Below are positions 1 to 9,151 of a stretch of 34,146 nt of DNA, one piece after another (the stretch's first letter is position 1; each line of letters begins with the position of its first letter). The stretch is from Sulfuritalea sp. (GTDB lineage Bacteria > Pseudomonadota > Gammaproteobacteria > Burkholderiales > Rhodocyclaceae), in assembly GCA_030696505.1 (NCBI GenBank), contig JAUYSD010000020.1:1-34146 (forward strand), in the 5' to 3' direction. The translations under genes were made by a program, and so were the position numbers. The notes beneath the pieces were generated by a model, which saw only the letters and a list, made by a program, of their open reading frames with translations, was not told the DNA's origin and made no database searches.

Positions 1-1885
1 TCTTCAGTGTCGAGAAGGCGGCTTCGGGCAGTTCGCCGGTTTTGATGCGCTCGACCATTTCGCGCGTCTTGTCCACGATGTGGCTCATGAACTCGTCGCG
101 CTGCAGGCGCCCGTGCTCCATTTCGCGCAGCTTGTATTCCCATTCGCCGGTCAGTTCGGCCGAGCGGATTTCATCGACGCCGAGGTTCTCCAGTGCGAAC
201 AAGAGCGAAAAGGCCTTGGCCGTCGGCTGCAGCTCGCGGCCGTTGCGATGCAGGTATTCCTCGGTCAGCAGGCCCTCGATGGTCGCCGCGCGCGTCGCCG
301 GGGTACCCAGGCCGCGCTCGGACATGGCCTCGCGCAGTTCCTCGTCCTCGATCAGTTTGCCGGCGCCTTCCATGGCGGTGAGCAGCGTGGCTTCCGTGAA
401 GCGCGGCGGCGGCTGGGTGGCTTTGGCCTTGACCTCGACATCCTTGGCCCAGACCCGTTCGTTTTTTTCCAGCGGCGGCAGGTTCAGGTTCTCGCCGGCT
501 TCCTCGCGGGTTTCCTGCGATTCCTTGCCATACACCGCGAGCCAGCCCGGCGTCACCAGTACCTTGCCTTCGGTCTTGAAGGCTTCCTGCTCGATGCGCG
601 TGATGCGCGTCGTGATGTTGTATTCGGCGGACGGATAGAAGATCGCGAGGAAGCGCTTGGTGACCAGGTCGTAGATCTTCTGTTCCGGCTCGGAGAGGTT
701 CTTCGGCGCCGCGCCGGTGGGAATGATGGCGAAGTGGTCGCTCACCTTGGCATTGTTGAAAATGCGCTTGTTCGGGTGTACCCAGCCGTTCTTGATGATG
801 GCGCCGGCGAAGGTCGCGTAGGGCGTGCCGGCCATGGACGCCAGAGTTTCCTTGACCGTGGCGATGTAGTCCTCGGGCAGGTGGCGGCTATCGGTTCGCG
901 GGTAGGTCAGCGCCTTGTGCTTTTCGTACAGCGCCTGAGCCAGTCCCAGCGTGTTCTTGGCCGAAAAACCGAAGCGGCCGTTGGCCTCGCGCTGTAGCGA
1001 GGTGAGGTCGTAGAGCATCGGGCAGGCCTCGGTCTTGGGCTTGCTGTCCTCGTCCACCGTGCCGTGCTGGCCCAGGCATTTCTTGCGCAGTGCGTCGGCC
1101 TTGGTCTTGTCCCAGATGCGCTCGGCGCGGGCGTGCTCGTCCTCGGCCTTCTTGAACTTCTCGTCGAACCAGCGGCCGCGATAGGTGCCGGCCAGGCACT
1201 GGAATTCGCCTTCGACTTCCCAGTAGTCGCGCGAGACGAAGGCGCGGATGCGGCTTTCGCGCTCGACCATGATCGCCAGGGTCGGCGTCTGCACGCGGCC
1301 CACGGGCGTCTTGTAGAAGCCGCCTTCCTTCGAGTTGAAGGCGGTCATGGCGCGCGTGCCGTTGATGCCGATCAGCCAGTCGGCTTCCGAGCGGCAGCGC
1401 GCGGCATCGGCCAGCGGCAGCATTTCGTGGTCGGTGCGCAAATGGGCGAAGCCGTCGCGGATCGCGGTGGCCGTCATCGACTGCAGCCAGAGGCGGCGAA
1501 TCGGCTTCTGCTTGGCGCCCAGCGCGTGCTGCGCCACGTAACGGAAAATCAGCTCGCCTTCGCGCCCCGCGTCGCAGGCATTGACCAGGCCGGTGACATC
1601 CTTGCGCTTGATCAGGCGCGTCAACAGGCGCAGGCGTTCCTGGGTGCGCTCGATCGGATTCAGCGAGAAATGCGGCGGAATCATTGGCAGATGGGTGAAG
1701 CTCCACTTGCCGCGCTTGACGTCGTACTCTTCCGGCACGGACAGTTCCAGCAGATGGCCGATGGCCGACGACAACACGTAGTCGTCGCTCTCGAAGTAGT
1801 CACCGGTCTTGGTGAAGCCCCCCAGCGCCTTGGCAATATCCTGGGCGACGGAAGGTTTCTCGGCGATGATGAGTTGCTTTGACAT
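1..1885 (-). CDS. topB: DNA topoisomerase III (C-terminal part outside window)
   Basis: Type IA topoisomerase that cuts and passes single DNA strands, used for decatenation and for resolving recombination or replication intermediates. The reading frame is open from the start at 1885 to the left edge (about 628 codons), so the C-terminus lies outside. The N-terminus begins MSKQLIIAEKPSVAQDIAKA, the Toprim signature of the TopB branch. The acidic Toprim motif appears as NACDAGREGELIF, and the active-site tyrosine sits in ALTYPRTDSRHLPED near 880-925. Further domains match the family through KERGLGTPATRA-like sequence (here SERGLGTPATRA). No clear Shine-Dalgarno precedes the start. It lies downstream of smg on the same strand with a 102-bp gap. 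TopB is preferred over TopA because of the N-terminus and the PATRA region. Confidence 0.93.
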   Translation of the reverse strand, partial: MSKQLIIAEKPSVAQDIAKALGGFTKTGDYFESDDYVLSSAIGHLLELSVPEEYDVKRGKWSFTHLPMIPPHFSLNPIERTQERLRLLTRLIKRKDVTGLVNACDAGREGELIFRYVAQHALGAKQKPIRRLWLQSMTATAIRDGFAHLRTDHEMLPLADAARCRSEADWLIGINGTRAMTAFNSKEGGFYKTPVGRVQTPTLAIMVERESRIRAFVSRDYWEVEGEFQCLAGTYRGRWFDEKFKKAEDEHARAERIWDKTKADALRKKCLGQHGTVDEDSKPKTEACPMLYDLTSLQREANGRFGFSAKNTLGLAQALYEKHKALTYPRTDSRHLPEDYIATVKETLASMAGTPYATFAGAIIKNGWVHPNKRIFNNAKVSDHFAIIPTGAAPKNLSEPEQKIYDLVTKRFLAIFYPSAEYNITTRITRIEQEAFKTEGKVLVTPGWLAVYGKESQETREEAGENLNLPPLEKNERVWAKDVEVKAKATQPPPRFTEATLLTAMEGAGKLIEDEELREAMSERGLGTPATRAATIEGLLTEEYLHRNGRELQPTAKAFSLLFALENLGVDEIRSAELTGEWEYKLREMEHGRLQRDEFMSHIVDKTREMVERIKTGELPEAAFSTLK

Positions 1886-1987
1886 TGTCTGTTTGGGTGA
1901 TGCGGGCTATTGGAGCACTGCGGGCGCGGTGCACGGTCAGGAGCGGCGCATCATAAGCGCGCCTTTCCCAATTAGGCAAGCCGGGGT

Positions 1988-2476
1988 TTAGTTGAGCAGG
2001 AGGCGGGTGACGTCGCCGCCGCTGCCGAAATCCTCGTCGTCGCCCTCCTCGGCCAGCAGTTCCTCGAGGATCAGGGCGTCGACTTCGTGGCGGTAGCGCC
2101 AGATCACGGCGAGCACGATGACCTTGAGCCGGTCGAGGCTGACTTCAGCGTCCGGCAGGGCGAGGGCGCGCTCGATGATGGCTTCGCGCAAACTGGCATC
2201 GACGGCGTCATGCTGCTCGAGAAAGGCAATGAAGCCGCGGCAGGCGGCGGGCAGCCTTTCCTGCTCTTCCTCGTCGTAAATCCGGATCGAACCGGCGAGC
2301 GCCGGGTTGCGGCAGCGTCCGCTTTCTTCGCCGGCGAGACCGTCCAGCCAGGACAATGCCGCGGTGATGTCGTCGTTGCCGAAACCGGCGGCCGAAAGCT
2401 TGCGCGCCAGCACGGCGGGTTCCGGGCAGGCGTCGGGCAGGTAGTTCTCAAACAGGTATACAAGGATGTCGATCAT
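1988..2476 (-). CDS. smg: Smg family protein (DUF494)
   Basis: A 162-residue acidic protein of the Smg/DUF494 family, which is usually encoded beside dprA in proteobacteria. Its molecular role is not established. The start chosen is the ATG at 2476, giving MIDILVYLFENYLPDACPEP, the conserved family N-terminus; a longer frame upstream would add 27 residues that overlap dprA and look unrelated. The C-terminus is very acidic (LLAEEGDDEDFGSGGD) and ends in LLLN. Only 4 bp separate it from the dprA stop, so it is probably translated from the dprA message and may be translationally coupled. Confidence 0.88.
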   Translation of the reverse strand: MIDILVYLFENYLPDACPEPAVLARKLSAAGFGNDDITAALSWLDGLAGEESGRCRNPALAGSIRIYDEEEQERLPAACRGFIAFLEQHDAVDASLREAIIERALALPDAEVSLDRLKVIVLAVIWRYRHEVDALILEELLAEEGDDEDFGSGGDVTRLLLN

Positions 2477-2480
2477 GATC

Positions 2481-3563
2481 TCAATGGAGCCTTTGGTAGA
2501 GTCCGCCGGGCAACTGGGCAACGCGGCCGGCGAGTTCCATGGGCAGGAGCATGGCAAGAAGGTCGGCGGGCGTCAAGCCGCTGCGTGCCGAGAGCGTGTC
2601 GAGTGCGCACGGCGCATTGCCCAGTACAGCGAGCACTTGCTCTTCGCTACTGCCCTGTGTCACTGAGCCTTGGTCTGTGGCGGCGGGTGTGGCGCGCGCC
2701 GCTTCCCAGCGCAATTCTTCCAGTATGTCCTGGGCCGCTTCGACCAGCTTTGCCCCCTGGCGAATCAGCTGATGGCAGCCGCGCGACAGCGACGAATGGA
2801 TCGATCCGGGAATCGCGAACACTTCACGTCCGCTTTCCGCGGCCAGCCGCGCGGTGATCAGCGAGCCGCTCTTCAGCGCTGCCTCGACCACCAGGCAGCC
2901 GAGACCAAGTCCCGCAATGATGCGGTTGCGGCGCGGGAAATTGGATGCCAGGGCCGGCGTGCCGAGGGCGAATTCGCTGAGGACCACGCCTTGTTCGGCA
3001 ATGCTGCGGGCCAGCGCCTCGTTCCTCGCCGGATAGAGGCGGTCGGCGCCGGTGCCGATCACGGCCACGGTGCCGGCGGGCGTCGGCAGCGCGCCGCGAT
3101 GGGCGGCGGCATCGATGCCCAGCGCCAGGCCGCTGACGATGGTCAGGCCGGCCTCGCCGAGCGCCCGGGCGAAGGCTTCGGCGTCGCGCTCGCCCTGGGC
3201 CGTGGCGTTGCGGCTGCCGACCACCGCCAGCATCGGGCGATTCAGCAGCGTCGTATCGCCCTTGGCGTACAGCAGTATCGGCGGGTCGTCCGCGCTCAGC
3301 AGGCTTTGCGGGTAGTCGGCATCGGCCAGCGTCAGCAAGCGATTTCCGGGCGCGGCCGCCCAGTCCAGTGCCGCGTCGATCTCGGCGCCGCATTCATGGC
3401 CGAGCAGGCGCTCGGCCACATCGGGGTCGACGACTGCGGACAATGCGCGCGGGCTGGCGGCGAATATCGCCTGCGGCAGGCCGAAGGTTTTGAGCAGGGC
3501 GCGCCGGGCTTCACCGCCGACGCCGGGGATCAGCGTGAGGCGCAGCCAAGCAGCGAGTTCCAT
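2481..3563 (-). CDS. dprA: DNA-processing protein DprA
   Basis: Single-stranded-DNA binding protein that loads RecA onto incoming DNA in natural transformation. The 360-residue protein shows an N-terminal helix-hairpin region (LTLIPGVGGEARRALL), then the Rossmann-like DprA core with VVGSRNATAQGE, IVSGLALGIDAAAHRGAL, TVAVIGTGADRLYPARN, FPRRNRIIAGL and SGSLITARLAAESGREVFAIPGS. A C-terminal winged-helix-like segment (VLAVLGNAPCALDTLSARSGLTPADLLAML) follows. Length and order are normal for the family. No good ribosome binding site lies before the ATG at 3563. It sits between the LysM gene and smg; the LysM gene is separated by 74 bp that hold an inverted repeat. Confidence 0.95.
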   Translation of the reverse strand: MELAAWLRLTLIPGVGGEARRALLKTFGLPQAIFAASPRALSAVVDPDVAERLLGHECGAEIDAALDWAAAPGNRLLTLADADYPQSLLSADDPPILLYAKGDTTLLNRPMLAVVGSRNATAQGERDAEAFARALGEAGLTIVSGLALGIDAAAHRGALPTPAGTVAVIGTGADRLYPARNEALARSIAEQGVVLSEFALGTPALASNFPRRNRIIAGLGLGCLVVEAALKSGSLITARLAAESGREVFAIPGSIHSSLSRGCHQLIRQGAKLVEAAQDILEELRWEAARATPAATDQGSVTQGSSEEQVLAVLGNAPCALDTLSARSGLTPADLLAMLLPMELAGRVAQLPGGLYQRLH

Positions 3564-3585
3564 TCAGGAGGCGGCGCTGAAACTG

Positions 3586-3636
3586 CGGCAGACAGAAGGT
3601 TGCCGCGCTGCAGGGGCGCAGCTCCGCTGTCTGCCG
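3586..3636. repeat. 10-bp perfect inverted repeat between LysM gene and dprA
   Basis: CGGCAGACAG at 3586-3595 is the exact reverse complement of CTGTCTGCCG at 3627-3636. It begins immediately after the LysM-gene stop (3638, minus strand). The 31-base loop and the lack of a T-run make a classical terminator unlikely; it may be a weak terminator, an mRNA-end hairpin, or a protein-binding site. Confidence 0.5.
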
Positions 3637-3637
3637 G

Positions 3638-4654
3638 TCATGGCGTGCGGACGGTGTCGCCGACCACCACGGGATGGGTGGCGTTCATCACCAGCGCATA
3701 GGATACCCGGTCGAAGACGCGGAACACGAACAGCAGGCCATTGCGGGCGTCGGGCAGCTTGTAGTCGGTCTTCTCGCCCTGGTAGCGGTTGCTTACCTCG
3801 GCGCCGGCCAGATCGGCGGCCAGCACATGGCCGACCTCCAGTCCATCGGCCTTGCCGCGATTGATCGTAACCACCGACTGCGGGCCGCCAAAATTGACCC
3901 CGCCATAGATCGCCAGCACCTTGGCCTTGACCTGGGTGCTCGGCGCGCGCGGGATGTAGCTCGGAATATCCTGTCGCGGGGCCGCCAGCAGGCGGTCGTC
4001 GCGAACGATTTCCAGCTTCGAGGTCGTCACCAGGAAGCTCGATGGCACGCCCGCCTTGGTCATGCGCGCAGTGCCGAGATACAGGGCTTCGTGGCCCAGG
4101 GTTTCCTTGGTGTCCGGGTCGATCAGCGCCTTGCCGGGACGGAACAGCTGCCAGGATTTGTGCTGGGCGGTGACCTCGGTGGTATAGATGGTGTCGCCGG
4201 CGCCGGCGATCACGCGATCGCTTTGCAGTGCCACCACGCGCGGCGCGGCGTCGAGACCGGCGGCGTCAAGCACGCGCGGTTCGCTGAGGAAGGGCTCGAT
4301 TTCCTGGGCGGGAATCGAAGGGATGCCTTTGCTTAGCGGCTCGACATACTCGCGGCGGGGTAGCTTGGTCGTTACCAGCTTCAGGCGCGGCTGACTGCCG
4401 CTGCGATCGAGCACAATGACCTGGCCCGGATAGATGCGATGCGGATTCTTGACTTCTTCCGTATTCATTCGCCACAACTCGCCCCAGCGGTACGGGTCCT
4501 TGAGGAATTTGGCGGATATCTCCCACAGGGTGTCGCCGGGCACGACGATGTGGCGCTCGGGCGCGTCGGGGGCCAGTTCCAGTGGCTTGGCACCCTGGGC
4601 GAGCGCCAGGGTGCTTGAAATGCTGATGAGCAGCGCAGATATAATGCGACGCAT
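3638..4654 (-). CDS. Secreted LysM peptidoglycan-binding protein
   Basis: A 338-residue protein with a signal peptide ([20 protein letters not shown]) and an N-terminal LysM domain at about residues 32-80 ([20 protein letters not shown], then [20 protein letters not shown]). The rest has no catalytic motif I recognise; it carries a long beta-rich region ending in DTVRTP. The start at 4654 is favoured over an in-frame upstream ATG because AGGAG stands 7 bases before it and it gives a clean signal peptide. LysM proteins of this type lie between dprA and def in many betaproteobacteria; a role in binding cell-wall glycan is inferred from the domain only. It is divergent from def. Confidence 0.85.
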   Translation of the reverse strand: MRRIISALLISISSTLALAQGAKPLELAPDAPERHIVVPGDTLWEISAKFLKDPYRWGELWRMNTEEVKNPHRIYPGQVIVLDRSGSQPRLKLVTTKLPRREYVEPLSKGIPSIPAQEIEPFLSEPRVLDAAGLDAAPRVVALQSDRVIAGAGDTIYTTEVTAQHKSWQLFRPGKALIDPDTKETLGHEALYLGTARMTKAGVPSSFLVTTSKLEIVRDDRLLAAPRQDIPSYIPRAPSTQVKAKVLAIYGGVNFGGPQSVVTINRGKADGLEVGHVLAADLAGAEVSNRYQGEKTDYKLPDARNGLLFVFRVFDRVSYALVMNATHPVVVGDTVRTP

Positions 4655-4765
4655 GGCTTGATCTCCTGGCCGAGTGTCTGTGTGGATGGCGCGGCGGGCC
4701 ACCCGGATATTCGCCCGATTCTGCCCGACAATTCCCCCAGCATCAATTCTTTCAAGAGCGGTTTC

Positions 4766-5269
4766 ATGGCCCTATTGCCCATTTTGCGATATCCCGATCC
4801 CCGGCTGCACAAGAAGGCTGCTCCGGTCGCGCAGGTCGATGCGCGCATCCGCCAACTCGCGGCGGACATGGCCGAAACCATGTATGCGGCGCCCGGCATC
4901 GGCCTCGCTGCGACGCAGGTGGACCAGCATCTGCGCCTGATCGTGATCGACATTTCGGAAGACAAGTCGCAGCTGCAGACCTTCATCAATCCCGAACTCC
5001 TGGAAAAATCCGGCGAGTGCGAAGGCGAAGAAGGCTGTTTGTCGGTGCCCGGCATCTACGAGACGGTGGTGCGCGCCAGCCATGTCCGGGTGCGCGCGCT
5101 GGGACTCGACGGCCAACCCTTCGAACTGGTGGCCGACGATCTGCTGGCGGTGTGCATCCAGCACGAAATGGATCACCTCGAAGGCAAGGTCTTCGTCGAA
5201 TACCTGTCGCGCCTCAAGCAGACGCGGATCCGCAGCAAGCTGGTCAAGCAGGCGCGTGAAACCTATTGA
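4766..5269 (+). CDS. def: Peptide deformylase
   Basis: Metalloenzyme that removes the N-formyl group from nascent proteins. All three motifs of the family are present in this 167-residue protein: GIGLAATQ (about residues 45-52), EGCLS with the metal-ligand cysteine, and QHEMDHLEG with the two metal-ligand histidines and catalytic glutamate. The start at 4766 gives [18 protein letters not shown], the usual family N-terminus; an in-frame ATG at 4658 would add 36 atypical residues. It is followed after 13 bp by fmt, its functional partner, forming the standard def-fmt pair. Confidence 0.97.
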   Translation: MALLPILRYPDPRLHKKAAPVAQVDARIRQLAADMAETMYAAPGIGLAATQVDQHLRLIVIDISEDKSQLQTFINPELLEKSGECEGEEGCLSVPGIYETVVRASHVRVRALGLDGQPFELVADDLLAVCIQHEMDHLEGKVFVEYLSRLKQTRIRSKLVKQARETY

Positions 5270-5282
5270 ATCGGGCTATCAG

Positions 5283-6200
5283 ATGAAACTCGTTTTCGCC
5301 GGCACGCCCGAGTTCGCCGCGCGGGCGCTGGAAGCGCTGCTGGCGGCCGGGCATCAGGTCGTGCTGGTGCTGACGCAGCCCGACCGCCCCGCCGGGCGCG
5401 GCATGGCGCTGCAGGCGTCCGCCGTGAAGAAGGTGGCGCTGGCCCACGGCATCCCCGTATTTCAGCCCGAGCGGCTCAAGGACCCAGCGACCCATGAGCC
5501 GATCCGCGCCGCCTGCGCCGAAGGCGACGCCGAGCTGATGGTGGTCGCGGCTTACGGGCTGATCCTGCCGCAGGCCGTGCTCGACCTGCCGCGCCGCGGC
5601 TGCATCAACATCCATGCCTCGCTCTTGCCGCGCTGGCGCGGCGCGGCGCCGATCCATCGTGCCATCGAGGCCGGCGATGCGCAGACCGGCATCACCATCA
5701 TGCAGATGGAAGCCGGGCTCGATACCGGGCCCATGCTGCTTTCCGCCGCGATCGACATCGACGCGCAGGACACCACGGGCAGCCTGCATGATCGTCTCGC
5801 CGCACTCGGCGGCAGGCTGGTGGTCGAGGCACTGGCGCGCTTCGACCAGTTGCCCGCCGTGCCGCAACCCGACGGCGGCGTGACTTATGCCAACAAGATC
5901 GACAAGGCCGAGGCGCGGCTGGACTGGAACCAGCCGGCGACGGTGCTGGCGCGGCGTTTGCGCGCCTTCAATCCCTTTCCCGGCGCGGTGCTCACCCTGG
6001 CCGGCGAGCCGGTCAAGGCCTGGCGCGGCGCGGTGGTCGCCGCCAGCGGCCGCCCCGGCCAGGTGCTCTCGGTCAATGCGGATGGCATCGTGGTGGCCTG
6101 CGCCGAAGACGCCCTGCGCCTCACCGAACTGCAGAAGCCCGGCGGCCGCCGGGTCACCAGCGCCGACTTTCTGCACGGCAGCGCGCTGAAGCCGGATTGA
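5283..6200 (+). CDS. fmt: Methionyl-tRNA formyltransferase
   Basis: Transfers a formyl group from 10-formyltetrahydrofolate to initiator Met-tRNA. The 305-residue protein begins [20 protein letters not shown] and shows the tRNA-recognition loop SKxxALQ-type region ([19 protein letters not shown]), the folate-site motif [20 protein letters not shown] with catalytic Asn and His, and the catalytic Asp in GLDTGPML. The C-terminal OB-fold domain ([12 protein letters not shown] onward) is complete. It lies 13 bp after def. It converges on the Sel1-type gene, with only 50 bp between the two stop codons and no clear terminator. Confidence 0.97.
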   Translation: MKLVFAGTPEFAARALEALLAAGHQVVLVLTQPDRPAGRGMALQASAVKKVALAHGIPVFQPERLKDPATHEPIRAACAEGDAELMVVAAYGLILPQAVLDLPRRGCINIHASLLPRWRGAAPIHRAIEAGDAQTGITIMQMEAGLDTGPMLLSAAIDIDAQDTTGSLHDRLAALGGRLVVEALARFDQLPAVPQPDGGVTYANKIDKAEARLDWNQPATVLARRLRAFNPFPGAVLTLAGEPVKAWRGAVVAASGRPGQVLSVNADGIVVACAEDALRLTELQKPGGRRVTSADFLHGSALKPD

Positions 6201-6250
6201 CCGGCCGGGATTGCTTGTCCGCCGCCAGGCGCGCTTAAGCTTTGTGCGTA

Positions 6251-7213
6251 CTATCGGACGAGCGGCGGCGGCAAGGCTTCGCTTTGTTCCCTCCGGATCA
6301 GCCAAGTCCGGCCTGACTTCACCAGCGTCAGGGTCTTGATGCTGCTGTCGCGCCCCTTGTCGGACCGGTACTCCTGCAGGAAACGCACCCTGGCCAGATC
6401 GCCCTCGACGGCGATCGTCAGATCGTGCAGCTTGATGTCGATCCATGCCTTGTCGGCGATGCGCGTGCGCCTCTGGTGTTCCCACTGCTGCCGCGATTCG
6501 CCGGCCGGAAGTTGGAAGTCCTGCGCATAGGCCGCCAGATAGGGTCCGACCTGCCGTTGCGACCATGCGTCGCCCCAGCGCGCGACGGCGAGCAATACCT
6601 GGTCGCCGACGGGCGGTGGTGCAGCCGGCGGCGGCGTCGCCATCGAGCCGACATGGGTCGCGCCGCCGCTATGGGCCGACGCCGTCGCGGAATTTTCCCG
6701 CCCCGTTGGCAAGGGCGGCTCGCCATCGGCCTCGGGTTTCGCCGTGACCGTCGGCGGCGGCTCAAGCGTCATGCACAGGGGCTGACGCGCGTCGCCGGTC
6801 GACATCGTTTCCAGCATCCGCGTCGCGGCGGCGTGTCCCTGCACGGCTGCATGCCGAAACAGCGCCGTCGCATGGCGGTCGTTGCGCTCGACGCCAATTC
6901 CGTTGGCGTACATCCAGCCGAGCCGATAAGCGGCATCGGCATTGCCCTCGCGCGCGGCGGCGCAATACATTTCCGCTGCCCGCCCGGCATTCATGGCGAC
7001 CCCGTCGCCACGTTCATGACGAAGCGCCGCGGCAATCGTGGCGTCGCCGCTGTGCGGCGCAGGGGCCGCTTCGCCGGCAAAGGCGGGCAGCGTCAGGAAC
7101 GCCCCGATCAGCGCGAAACAGCGCGCCTGTCGGGCGGCGGCGACCAGCGCCGCGAGCGGCAACTCCTGGCTGTCGTCGGCGCGACTGCGCGGAATGTCGA
7201 TGGAGCGGAGCAT
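6251..7213 (-). CDS. Sel1-repeat protein with C-terminal NTF2-like domain
   Basis: A 320-residue predicted exported protein. After a hydrophobic segment (CFALIGAFLTLPAFAG) it has two Sel1-like repeats, best seen as AAYRLGWMYANGIGVERNDRHA and the flanking helices. A Pro/Ala-rich linker follows, then a C-terminal domain (VLLAVARWGDAWSQRQVGPYLAAY ... VKSGRTWLIRREQ) that resembles the SnoaL/NTF2-like domains of cell-envelope proteins. The start is uncertain: the ATG at 7213 is chosen, but it leaves a long N-region before the hydrophobic stretch and has no clear ribosome site; an in-frame ATG also exists at 7282. The gene is divergent from rsmB. Function is not known; Sel1 repeats suggest protein-protein contact. 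Confidence 0.7.
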   Translation of the reverse strand: MLRSIDIPRSRADDSQELPLAALVAAARQARCFALIGAFLTLPAFAGEAAPAPHSGDATIAAALRHERGDGVAMNAGRAAEMYCAAAREGNADAAYRLGWMYANGIGVERNDRHATALFRHAAVQGHAAATRMLETMSTGDARQPLCMTLEPPPTVTAKPEADGEPPLPTGRENSATASAHSGGATHVGSMATPPPAAPPPVGDQVLLAVARWGDAWSQRQVGPYLAAYAQDFQLPAGESRQQWEHQRRTRIADKAWIDIKLHDLTIAVEGDLARVRFLQEYRSDKGRDSSIKTLTLVKSGRTWLIRREQSEALPPPLVR

Positions 7214-7317
7214 GAACGCGGAATTGGGGTGGCACCGGGAAGATTCACGCAGTGTAGCGGAGGCGATAGTTCCCGAGTCCATCGATCAGCGCGCACACGG
7301 GCTGGTATTCTTGACCC

Positions 7318-8592
7318 ATGCTGATGCTTCCTCCCCTCGCTGAATCCCTGCACGCGGCCGCGGGCCTGATCGCCGCCGTGATCGCCGGCCGCAATTTCGA
7401 TACCGTTCTGGCGCGCGCAGGCCTGCCGGGGCCGCTGCGTGCCGCAACCATGGACCTCGCCTATTCGACCCTGCGCGCCTTCGGCCGCGGCGATTTCCTG
7501 CTCGACCGCTTGCTGGCGCGGGCGCCGAAGGATGTCGCGGTGCGTGGCCTGCTGCTGGTCGCCCTGGCGCGTCTCGAAGCGCGGCCCGAAGAGGCGCACA
7601 CCACGGTGGACCAGGCCGTGACGGCGGCGGCGCGGATGGACAGGGGGCAATTCAAGGGGCTGGTCAATGGCGTGCTGCGCAATTTTCTGCGCCGCCGCGC
7701 CGAGCTGCTGGCGCTGGCAGATGCCGACGCGGTGGCGCGCTGGCAGCATCCGGCCTGGTGGATCGCGCGCCTGCAGCAGGATCATCCGCGGCATTGGGAG
7801 AGCATTCTTGCCGCCGGCAACAGCCATCCGCCGCTGTGCCTGCGCGTCAATCGGCGCCGTAGCACCAGCGCCAACTTTCTCGCGCAACTCGCTGCGGCCG
7901 GGATTGCGGCGCGTGCGCTGGACGATACCGCGATCCTGCTCGACAAGCCGGTGCCGGTCGAGCGCATTCCCGGCTTCGGTGCCGGCCTGTGCTCGGTGCA
8001 GGACTGGGGCGCGCAGGCGGCGGCCGGCCTGCTCGACGTGGTCGCCGGCATGCGCGTGCTGGATGCCTGCGCGGCACCCGGCGGCAAGGCCGCGCATCTG
8101 CTTGAGTCGGCCGACATCGAGCTGACCGCGCTCGATGCGGACGCCATGCGCGCCGCGCGCATCGGCGACAACCTGCAGCGCCTGGGGCTGGCGGCGACGG
8201 TGAAAGTGGCCGACGCACGGGCCGTCGATGCCTGGTGGGACGGCCGCGCCTTCGACCGCATCCTGGCCGACGTGCCGTGTTCGGCCTCCGGCGTGGTACG
8301 CCGCCACCCCGATGCAAAATGGCTGCGCCGCGCAGCAGACGTTGCCGCCTTCGCCGCGACGCAGCAGGCCATCGTCGATGCCCTGTGGCTAACTCTGGCC
8401 CCCGGTGGCAAAATGCTTTATGCCACCTGTTCGGTGTTTGCGCAGGAGAATGCCCATCAGGTAGAAGCCTTCCTCGGTCGCCACGCCGATGCGCGGCAGT
8501 TGAAGACCCAAGAGGCCACAACCAGCGATGCACATTTTTTACCCGATGCCGAACATGACGGCTTTTATTTCGCGCTGCTGCAAAAGGCTTGA
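7318..8592 (+). CDS. rsmB: 16S rRNA cytosine-967 C5-methyltransferase
   Basis: A 424-residue RsmB (Sun/Fmu) protein. The N-terminal NusB-like domain covers about residues 1-140 (AAGLIAAVIAGRNFDTVLAR ... VNGVLRNFLRRR). The methyltransferase domain has the SAM-binding motif LDACAAPGGKAAHLLE, the motif IV cysteine in DVPCSASGVVRRHPDAKW, and the motif VI-type stretch LYATCSVFAQEN with the catalytic cysteine. It methylates C967 of 16S rRNA in E. coli. The C-terminus overlaps the start region of the DUF4390 gene, indicating translational coupling. A copy of a short repeated motif lies inside it at 7865-7876. Confidence 0.94.
   Translation: MLMLPPLAESLHAAAGLIAAVIAGRNFDTVLARAGLPGPLRAATMDLAYSTLRAFGRGDFLLDRLLARAPKDVAVRGLLLVALARLEARPEEAHTTVDQAVTAAARMDRGQFKGLVNGVLRNFLRRRAELLALADADAVARWQHPAWWIARLQQDHPRHWESILAAGNSHPPLCLRVNRRRSTSANFLAQLAAAGIAARALDDTAILLDKPVPVERIPGFGAGLCSVQDWGAQAAAGLLDVVAGMRVLDACAAPGGKAAHLLESADIELTALDADAMRAARIGDNLQRLGLAATVKVADARAVDAWWDGRAFDRILADVPCSASGVVRRHPDAKWLRRAADVAAFAATQQAIVDALWLTLAPGGKMLYATCSVFAQENAHQVEAFLGRHADARQLKTQEATTSDAHFLPDAEHDGFYFALLQKA
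7865..7876 (+). repeat. Copy 1 of the CCAGCGSCAACT motif (in rsmB)
   Basis: The 12-mer is embedded as GTAGCACCAGCGCCAACTTTC and encodes part of the STSANF stretch in the linker between the NusB-like and methyltransferase domains. The other copies are in ntrY, priA, the ROK kinase gene and the AsmA gene. Confidence 0.5.
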
Positions 8593-9151
8593 GGCCGGCT
8601 TGCCGGCCCTGGTCATGGCCCTGCTGCTGGCGGTGTCCTGCGCCGCCAGCGCCGGCAGCATCGAGCCGAAGCGCGCGGCGCTGATTCCCGGGGAGGACGG
8701 CTACAGCCTGTCGGCCGAGTTCGCGCTCGATCTCGGCAATCGGCTGGAGGACGCCGTGGCGCGCGGCGTACCGCTTTACTTCAACCTCGAATTCGTGCTC
8801 GAGCGCAGCCGCAAGTACTGGGTCAATGAACACATCACGACCCGCAGCCTGAGCTACCGACTCGCCTACAGCAGCCTGACACGGCAGTACCGGCTGACCA
8901 CCGGCAACCTGCACCAGAACTTCGGCAGCCTGGCCGAGGCGATGCGCGTGGTCGGGCGCATCGCGGCCTTGCCGGTGCTGGAAAAGGATGCCCTCAAGGC
9001 CGGCGAATCCTACGAGGCGGCGGTGCGTCTGGCGCTCGATCGCAGCCAGCTGCCCAAACCCTTCCAGGTCGATGCGATCACCGACAGCGCCTTGCAGGTG
9101 GATGCCAAGGTGCTGCGCTGGCAATTCGTCGCACCCGTGGTTGCGCCGTGA
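8555..9151 (+). CDS. DUF4390 exported protein
   Basis: About 198 residues, with a hydrophobic signal segment (LPALVMALLLAVSCAASAGS) followed by a DUF4390 domain (FALDLGNRLEDAVARGVPLYFNLEFVLERSRKYW ... SYRLAYSSLTRQYRLTTGNLHQNFGSLAEAM). The family has no assigned biochemical function, but it is regularly placed between rsmB and ntrY in betaproteobacteria, and probably acts in or across the inner membrane. The start is ambiguous: ATG at 8555 is listed; ATGs at 8528, 8546 and 8615 are in frame, and a TTG at 8600 has GAGG six bases upstream. The gene ends with GTGA, overlapping the ntrY start. Confidence 0.82.
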   Translation: MTAFISRCCKRLEAGLPALVMALLLAVSCAASAGSIEPKRAALIPGEDGYSLSAEFALDLGNRLEDAVARGVPLYFNLEFVLERSRKYWVNEHITTRSLSYRLAYSSLTRQYRLTTGNLHQNFGSLAEAMRVVGRIAALPVLEKDALKAGESYEAAVRLALDRSQLPKPFQVDAITDSALQVDAKVLRWQFVAPVVAP

